Positions 37,118 to 41,488 of a stretch of DNA of 41,488 bases are shown here, piece by piece. The position numbers and the translations under genes are program-made. Numbering within the stretch: position 1 is the stretch's first letter; every line of letters begins with the position of its first letter. The notes under the pieces are model-generated. The model did not search any database and was not told where the DNA came from. It saw nothing but the letters and a program-made list of their open reading frames with translations. The DNA lies in the NCBI GenBank assembly GCA_016283985.1, contig JAEENZ010000118.1:1-41488 (forward strand). The letters are read 5' to 3'. This DNA is from Bacteroidales bacterium. Lineage in GTDB: Bacteria; Bacteroidota; Bacteroidia; Bacteroidales; UBA932.

Positions 37118-39880
37118 ATGAAAAAGATATATTTATTCCTTCTTGCGGCTGCAGGCATTCTTGCAGTTGCATCTTGCGCCCGCGAAGAGCTTCTTGACAA
37201 GACGGGCGATGTCAATGCACCCGGGGAGGTGACCACCCTTACCTTCTCCTTCGATGCTACCAAGACCGCACTCGTGGACGGAAAGACCACATGGGCGGCA
37301 GGTGACAAGATCCGTGTCTACACCCACGACGGCACTTTCTACCGTGATGTGGAAGTTCCCGAAGAGGCTGTAGGGCAGTCATCCTTCTCCGCTGAAGTGA
37401 ACATCAAGGACAGCGTTTATCTCGCGGTCTATCCTATCGAAGCCAGCAAGGGTATTGCAGGCGGAAAGATAACCGTCAATCTCCCCAAGAATCCTGACGG
37501 ACGTTTCGACAGTGCTAATATCTGCGTTGCCGTTGCCAGGGGTACGGAGTTCCAAATGCATAATGTGACCGCTGTTCTGAAGATTACCGTGAATTCAGGA
37601 AACGTGGTGGAAATGCTCCAGATCATCGCCAAGAATGCCATGGTCGGTGATTATGCTATCGGATATGGTAAAAAAGATGGAAAGGATACGCTGAACTTCG
37701 CTGCTTCCGGTACTTCGAAGTCTATTACCGTTCCGGTTGGTGGTATTGATGGTGACTACTTTATTCCCGTTCTTCCCGGAACTTATGAAAAGGGTATGTC
37801 CGTTACCGCTCTGAGGGGTAATGGCGGATACCAGAACGATACGACCGCAAAAGACAATGTGGTCAAGATCAACACTCTTTACAATCTAGGTGTTATCGGT
37901 GACAATCTTTCCGACGGCCTCCCTGGAGAAGGAACTGCCGAGAATCCGTTCACGATCAGTAATTTAGGTGAAATGAACGCTTTCGCGACATCTGTTACCA
38001 TGGGTAAGACCTACAAAGGCGAGATTGTGAGCCTTGAGGCTGACATTACTGATGCTGCTGTCACTGCTCCTGCCGGTTATTATCAGAGCGCAGATGACCA
38101 GGGATACTTCGCAGGTACATTCAAGGGTAACAATCATAGCATCAAGCTCAATATCGATGGCGCTAACTGTAAGACTCCTAACTATGTTGCTCTGTTCGGC
38201 CTGATAGACCAGGGTGCTGTTCTCGACGGCATCAAAGTCGAAGGCACGGTCACTACAACCGGCAACTATGCTGCTGGTCTCGTTGCTTACGTAAGGGGCG
38301 TCAGCACCAACAAGGTCCTGGTCGAGAATTGCGAATCTTCAGTATCAGTAACCGGTGCAAACCAGGTTTCCGGTATTGCAGGTTATGCTACCTACATGGA
38401 CCTCACCAACTGCACCAACAAGGGAGCTCTTAACGGTAAGACAAATGTCGCTGGTATCTGCGGCTATGCATACCAGGGCAACATCATCGGTTGTAAGAAT
38501 GAAGGGGCAATTACCGGCACTGCTGACTGTGGCCGTGCACTGCACTGCGCAAACAAGTCCCACGCCATGACATACCTCGATGGCTCATCTTCAGTTGGCT
38601 ACAACACCATTTCCACCACCGCTATCGGCGGTATCTCCGGTTTCACCCAGAACGTGACCGTGAAGGAGTGCACCAACAGCGGCGCCATCACCGGTATCTC
38701 CAAGGTCGGCGGTGTGGTTGGTACTTCCTACTGGTCCACCACCAATACCTGCGTCAACACCGGAGCAGTCACTGCCGAGAAAGATTATGTCGGCGGTATC
38801 ACCGGTTGGGCATATACCAACAGTAACAACCTGACCGACACCAACAGCGGTAATGTCAAGGGACGCGCTGCAGTCGGTGGAATAGTGGGTATGTCCAACG
38901 CTGGTATCAGCAATGGTATCATGACCGTGAAGGACTGCAAGAACACCGGTACTGTCACCAGTGATTACACCACTGCCATCACCGGACAGTTCTACACGTA
39001 TGGCTTCGGCAACCTGAGCGCTGCCGGCGGTATCGTGGGTCTTGTATGTGAATATACAAATGGCTCCGGCAACCGTTACACAAAGCTTCAGAACTGCGTA
39101 AACGATGGTGATGTGGTTGCAAAGGGTGAGGCTGCCGGCGGTATCATCGGTATGCGTGCCTGCCCTCTTAACAACAATCAGTATGGTTTTGTTGAGAATT
39201 GCGTGAACAACGGAACAGTAGAGACCAAACTCTACCGTGCTGCAGGTATTGTCGGTATCGCATTCGACCGTTTCGAGAATTCCGGATACGAAATCCGCAA
39301 CTGCTACAACCATGGTACCGTGAAGGGTCCTTATGTGCTCGGCGGTATCGTTTCATGGAGCTCCAGTGCATACCCTGCAGGCCAGGTCGCAGATGCTGCA
39401 TGTATCCGTGTTATCAACTGCCTCAATGACGGTGACGTGCTCTACGATAAGACTGCCTACGCTGATGGCAAGGGCCCTTATTGCGGTGGTATCAACGGTT
39501 ACAACCAGAAGATGCGTATTTACAACTGCGTCAATATGGGTAATGTCAAGCCTCAGAGCGGTGAGCCCAACGAGTACGATGTGAAATACATCGGTGAAGT
39601 CAATGCTTGCCTTGGCCGCTATGGTAAATTCAACTATGTCTATGCCAAGGAATCCGACATGGCAATCAATGGCCCTAACCACTCTGGTAATACTCCTATC
39701 GGCGTGATGGGTGATGTTCTCGGACGCGTAAAAGCAGACGGATCTCTCAGCATGCCCGTCACCATCAAGGAGGTTGACTACGAGAATGCACATGAGGCCC
39801 TCAACGCCTGGATTACCGAGATCAATACTGCAAACGTGACCTACTATAAGTGGAAGGTTGGTCCTGTGTATGACATCTAG
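37118..39880 (+). CDS. Fimbrillin-like / GLUG beta-helix surface lipoprotein
   Basis: 920 aa from the ATG at 37118; the in-frame ATG at 37106 is possible, but the later start gives the standard MKK lipoprotein signal (C20, LAVASC). Residues about 35-270 resemble the fimbrillin-family N-terminal beta-sandwich (VTTLTFSFDATKTAL, YLAVYPIEA). From about 280 to 870 it carries GLUG-like right-handed beta-helix rungs with the pattern G-G-I-x-G followed by NCxNxGxVxG, for example VGGIVGMSNAG and AAGIIGMRACP with NCVNNGTVE. The parallel helix would form a long surface spine. It ends the SusC/D pair 2 operon. Adhesion or glycan display are both plausible; no catalytic residues were recognised. Confidence 0.82.
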   Translation: MKKIYLFLLAAAGILAVASCAREELLDKTGDVNAPGEVTTLTFSFDATKTALVDGKTTWAAGDKIRVYTHDGTFYRDVEVPEEAVGQSSFSAEVNIKDSVYLAVYPIEASKGIAGGKITVNLPKNPDGRFDSANICVAVARGTEFQMHNVTAVLKITVNSGNVVEMLQIIAKNAMVGDYAIGYGKKDGKDTLNFAASGTSKSITVPVGGIDGDYFIPVLPGTYEKGMSVTALRGNGGYQNDTTAKDNVVKINTLYNLGVIGDNLSDGLPGEGTAENPFTISNLGEMNAFATSVTMGKTYKGEIVSLEADITDAAVTAPAGYYQSADDQGYFAGTFKGNNHSIKLNIDGANCKTPNYVALFGLIDQGAVLDGIKVEGTVTTTGNYAAGLVAYVRGVSTNKVLVENCESSVSVTGANQVSGIAGYATYMDLTNCTNKGALNGKTNVAGICGYAYQGNIIGCKNEGAITGTADCGRALHCANKSHAMTYLDGSSSVGYNTISTTAIGGISGFTQNVTVKECTNSGAITGISKVGGVVGTSYWSTTNTCVNTGAVTAEKDYVGGITGWAYTNSNNLTDTNSGNVKGRAAVGGIVGMSNAGISNGIMTVKDCKNTGTVTSDYTTAITGQFYTYGFGNLSAAGGIVGLVCEYTNGSGNRYTKLQNCVNDGDVVAKGEAAGGIIGMRACPLNNNQYGFVENCVNNGTVETKLYRAAGIVGIAFDRFENSGYEIRNCYNHGTVKGPYVLGGIVSWSSSAYPAGQVADAACIRVINCLNDGDVLYDKTAYADGKGPYCGGINGYNQKMRIYNCVNMGNVKPQSGEPNEYDVKYIGEVNACLGRYGKFNYVYAKESDMAINGPNHSGNTPIGVMGDVLGRVKADGSLSMPVTIKEVDYENAHEALNAWITEINTANVTYYKWKVGPVYDI

Positions 39881-39899
39881 TCTTTCTGGTTTTTTAATT

Positions 39900-39931
39900 G
39901 AAGCCGACCCCTCGGGGCCGGCTTCTTTTTT
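39900..39931 (+). terminator. Rho-independent terminator after SusC/D pair 2 operon
   Basis: GAAGCCG (39900-39906) pairs with CGGCTTC (39919-39925), extended by CCCC/GGGG across one mismatch, and is followed by TTTTTT (39926-39931). It sits 20 nt past the beta-helix gene stop and marks the end of the glycan-utilisation region. Confidence 0.9.
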
Positions 39932-39940
39932 GCTGCAGGC

Positions 39941-39971
39941 TTGAATAAGTTGCCGGAAAATCTTATATTTG
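39941..39971 (+). promoter_or_regulatory. Promoter of the membrane-protein gene, very short leader
   Basis: TTG (39941-39943), 20 nt spacer, then TATATTTG (39964-39971), an exact TAnnTTTG -7 element. The spacing fits the Bacteroidota primary sigma pattern. The ATG of the next gene is at 39980, only 8 nt after the -7 box, so a leaderless or near-leaderless transcript is implied. This is the best promoter match in the window. Confidence 0.6.
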
Positions 39972-39979
39972 TTTTTGTT

Positions 39980-40693
39980 ATGAAAAGGCTGCTGACCGTT
40001 TTGTTTGCCATCCTTGCCCTCGCGGGCGGGGAGGCCTGTGCGCAGGACTATATCTACACTGCCAAAGGGCAGGTGATAGAGGCGACGGACGTCATCTTCG
40101 GACCCTCAAAGATAAGCTATCATCTGTATTCCGATGCAGTCGGCCCCATGCTATCCATCGACACGTGGGATGTGAAGATGATTATGTTTGAGGATGGGGA
40201 GAAACTTGATTTGAGGCCCCAGAAGGGGCTGCCCACTCCTGGCCTTAAGTATCCGGACATCAAGGATTACTACAATTACAAAGACTATAGCCATGAAGAG
40301 GGCGATGCCTTCAATCCCACCCTGATGGGCCTGGCATCGTTCCTGGTTCCAGGTCTGGGGCAGTTCTTTGAAGAAGAGGTCTTTACCGGAATTCTTTTCC
40401 TTGGCGGATGCATCGCGATGGATTTTGTGACCCTTTCAACAATCAAAACCTCCTACGATGTTACAGGTGAGGCGGAAAGCCAGATGATCGTCAAGACTAT
40501 CGGCATCAGTTGGGGTACGGTAATATGTCTTGCCGGTAGCATCGCACTGAGGGCTTTCGCGACCTCGGATGCGGTTAAGATAGCCAAAGTCAAAAGCTTA
40601 TATATCAGGGATCTGCGCCTGCAGCCAACGCTCTATCAGCTTCCCGGCAAAAACATGCCTGCGGGCGGCCTATCCCTTAACATTGTATTTTAA
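39980..40693 (+). CDS. Secreted/membrane protein of unknown role (PGLGQ-motif, DUF5683-like)
   Basis: 237 aa from the ATG at 39980, chosen because a signal peptide (MKRLLTVLFAILALAGGEACA-QD) starts there; an upstream in-frame ATG at 39941 overlaps the promoter. A small beta-rich N-terminal part (about 25-95) is followed by hydrophobic segments near LMGLASFLVPGLGQFF, GILFLGGCIAMDFV and TVICLAGSIALRAF. The PGLGQF motif before a membrane segment is seen in DUF5683-type envelope proteins, so that is my best but uncertain assignment. It lies 11 nt upstream of the superoxide dismutase gene and may be co-transcribed with it. No enzymatic motif seen. Confidence 0.75.
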   Translation: MKRLLTVLFAILALAGGEACAQDYIYTAKGQVIEATDVIFGPSKISYHLYSDAVGPMLSIDTWDVKMIMFEDGEKLDLRPQKGLPTPGLKYPDIKDYYNYKDYSHEEGDAFNPTLMGLASFLVPGLGQFFEEEVFTGILFLGGCIAMDFVTLSTIKTSYDVTGEAESQMIVKTIGISWGTVICLAGSIALRAFATSDAVKIAKVKSLYIRDLRLQPTLYQLPGKNMPAGGLSLNIVF

Positions 40694-40704
40694 CCATTTT
40701 TATC

Positions 40705-41283
40705 ATGTTCGAACTCATAACCCTCCCTTACGCCCCGGATGCCCTGGCACCTGCCATCAGCGCCGAGACCATAGCCTTCCACCACGGAAAGCACCTGCAG
40801 ACCTACGTCAACAATCTGAACGCGGCCATCGCCGGCACTCCCTTCGAGGGCAAGCCCCTTGAAGAGATCGTCCGCACGGCCGAAGGTGGCATCTTTAATA
40901 ACGCAGGGCAGATACTCAACCATAACATGTATTTCTTGCAGTTCCGCGCGCCCAAGGCGGATAACAAGCCCGTCGGCAAGATTGCGGAGCTCATCGACGC
41001 GCAGTTCGGCAGCTTCGAGGCCTTCCAGAAGGAATTCTCCGCGAAGGGCGCCGGGCTCTTCGGCTCCGGCTGGGTCTGGCTCAGCGCCGATGCGGACGGC
41101 AAACTTGTCATCACCCAAGAAGTCAACGCCGGCAACCCCGTCACCAAGGGCCTCAAGCCGCTGCTCACCTTCGACGTGTGGGAGCACGCCTATTATATAG
41201 ATTATAGGAACGTGCGCCCGGGGTACATCAGCGCCCTGTGGAGCATCATCGACTGGGACGAGGTCAACGCAAGGCTGAAATAG
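40705..41283 (+). CDS. sodB: Fe-type superoxide dismutase
   Basis: 192 aa, no signal peptide, so cytoplasmic. It is full length and very close to bacterial iron superoxide dismutases. Metal ligands are H27 (FHHGKH), H74 (NHNMYF), D157 and H161 (DVWEHAYY), with the conserved ITLPYAPDALAP start, GGIFNNAGQ carrying the Gln that favours Fe over Mn, and IDYRNVRPGY near the end. It dismutes superoxide to oxygen and peroxide; Bacteroides homologues can also use Mn. Start chosen for alignment with the family N-terminus. It is probably transcribed with the preceding gene (11 nt gap) and is unrelated to the glycan locus. Confidence 0.97.
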   Translation: MFELITLPYAPDALAPAISAETIAFHHGKHLQTYVNNLNAAIAGTPFEGKPLEEIVRTAEGGIFNNAGQILNHNMYFLQFRAPKADNKPVGKIAELIDAQFGSFEAFQKEFSAKGAGLFGSGWVWLSADADGKLVITQEVNAGNPVTKGLKPLLTFDVWEHAYYIDYRNVRPGYISALWSIIDWDEVNARLK

Positions 41284-41309
41284 GGTAGGCCCCAAGCACA
41301 ATACTGAAT

Positions 41310-41488
41310 ATGATTCTGAATCTGATACTATCCATCGTGGTCGGCGGCATGCTTGGCCACGCCATCGACGCGGGCTACGACGGCCGCCTCGCGCAGTACA
41401 TCACCGGCCCCGACAGCTACGCCATCAACCTCTTCTCCCCGGAAAAGATAGCCCAGGGCAAGGGGGGATGGCAAGGGGAACACGCCGG
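41310..41488 (+). CDS. Unrecognised ORF with hydrophobic N-terminus (3' truncated by window edge)
   Basis: 59 codons are visible, from an ATG at 41310 lying 26 nt after the sodB stop; the frame is open to the window end. The N-terminus MILNLILSIVVGGMLGHAID is a hydrophobic segment that could be a signal peptide or membrane anchor; the rest (ITGPDSYAINLFSP) matches no family I know. GC content and direction agree with its neighbours. Too short to assign, and a different start is possible. Confidence 0.45.
   Translation, partial: MILNLILSIVVGGMLGHAIDAGYDGRLAQYITGPDSYAINLFSPEKIAQGKGGWQGEHA

Overview
The window is a dense stretch of a Bacteroidota chromosome, most likely an uncultured gut-type Bacteroidales. 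The evidence is two SusC/SusD pairs, many lipoprotein signal peptides ending in Cys, Bacteroidota-only domains (DUF4988, DUF4998, DUF5000, BACON, DUF4886, DUF4965), TAnnTTTG-type promoter sequences and almost no Shine-Dalgarno sites. I cannot fix the genus from the sequence alone. Nearly all of it (1-39.9 kb) is a large polysaccharide-utilisation region; the last 1.6 kb is housekeeping-type sequence.

Layout. (1) 2-4656 (+): a GH31 glycosidase cut by the left edge, overlapping a GH3 beta-glycosidase lipoprotein. (2) 4779-10101 (+): SusC/SusD pair 1, closed by a terminator. (3) 10150-14684 (-): two tandem GH92 alpha-mannosidases with ATGA overlap. (4) 14761-23067 (+): a DUF4988/collagen-like/metallophosphoesterase lipoprotein, a GH29 alpha-L-fucosidase and two tandem DUF4965 (glutaminase A-like) proteins, closed by a bidirectional terminator. 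(5) 23081-27363 (-): an S8 subtilase with cadherin-like repeats and a T9SS-type tail, overlapping a sialate O-acetylesterase. (6) 27448-39880 (+): SusC/SusD pair 2 followed by four more lipoproteins (DUF5000-type, DUF4998-type, BACON+DUF4886-like, and a fimbrillin-like/GLUG beta-helix protein), closed by a terminator. (7) 39980-41488 (+): a small membrane protein, Fe-type superoxide dismutase, and the start of an unrecognised ORF.

How the genes fit together: two outer-membrane glycan importers with surface binding lipoproteins flank exo-acting enzymes for alpha-mannose, fucose, acetylated sugars and alpha/beta-linked hexose or pentose, plus a protease and two glutaminase-like proteins. That mix would suit a fucosylated, mannose-containing glycoprotein (N-glycan-like) substrate, but this is inference; GH31+GH3+GH29 could equally serve a plant glycan. 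No PUL regulator (hybrid two-component, ECF sigma/anti-sigma, SusR-like) lies in the window.

The most unusual item is a ~112 bp structured palindromic element lying in frame inside the GH3 gene (3535-3646). Other points of note are a DUF4886-like protein whose usual SGNH serine is replaced, a collagen-like spacer in front of a calcineurin-type phosphoesterase, a subtilase carrying both a lipobox and a T9SS-type tail, and a promoter only 8 nt from a start codon. No RNA genes, CRISPR arrays, insertion sequences or integrases were seen, and no gene-free stretch exceeds 300 bases.
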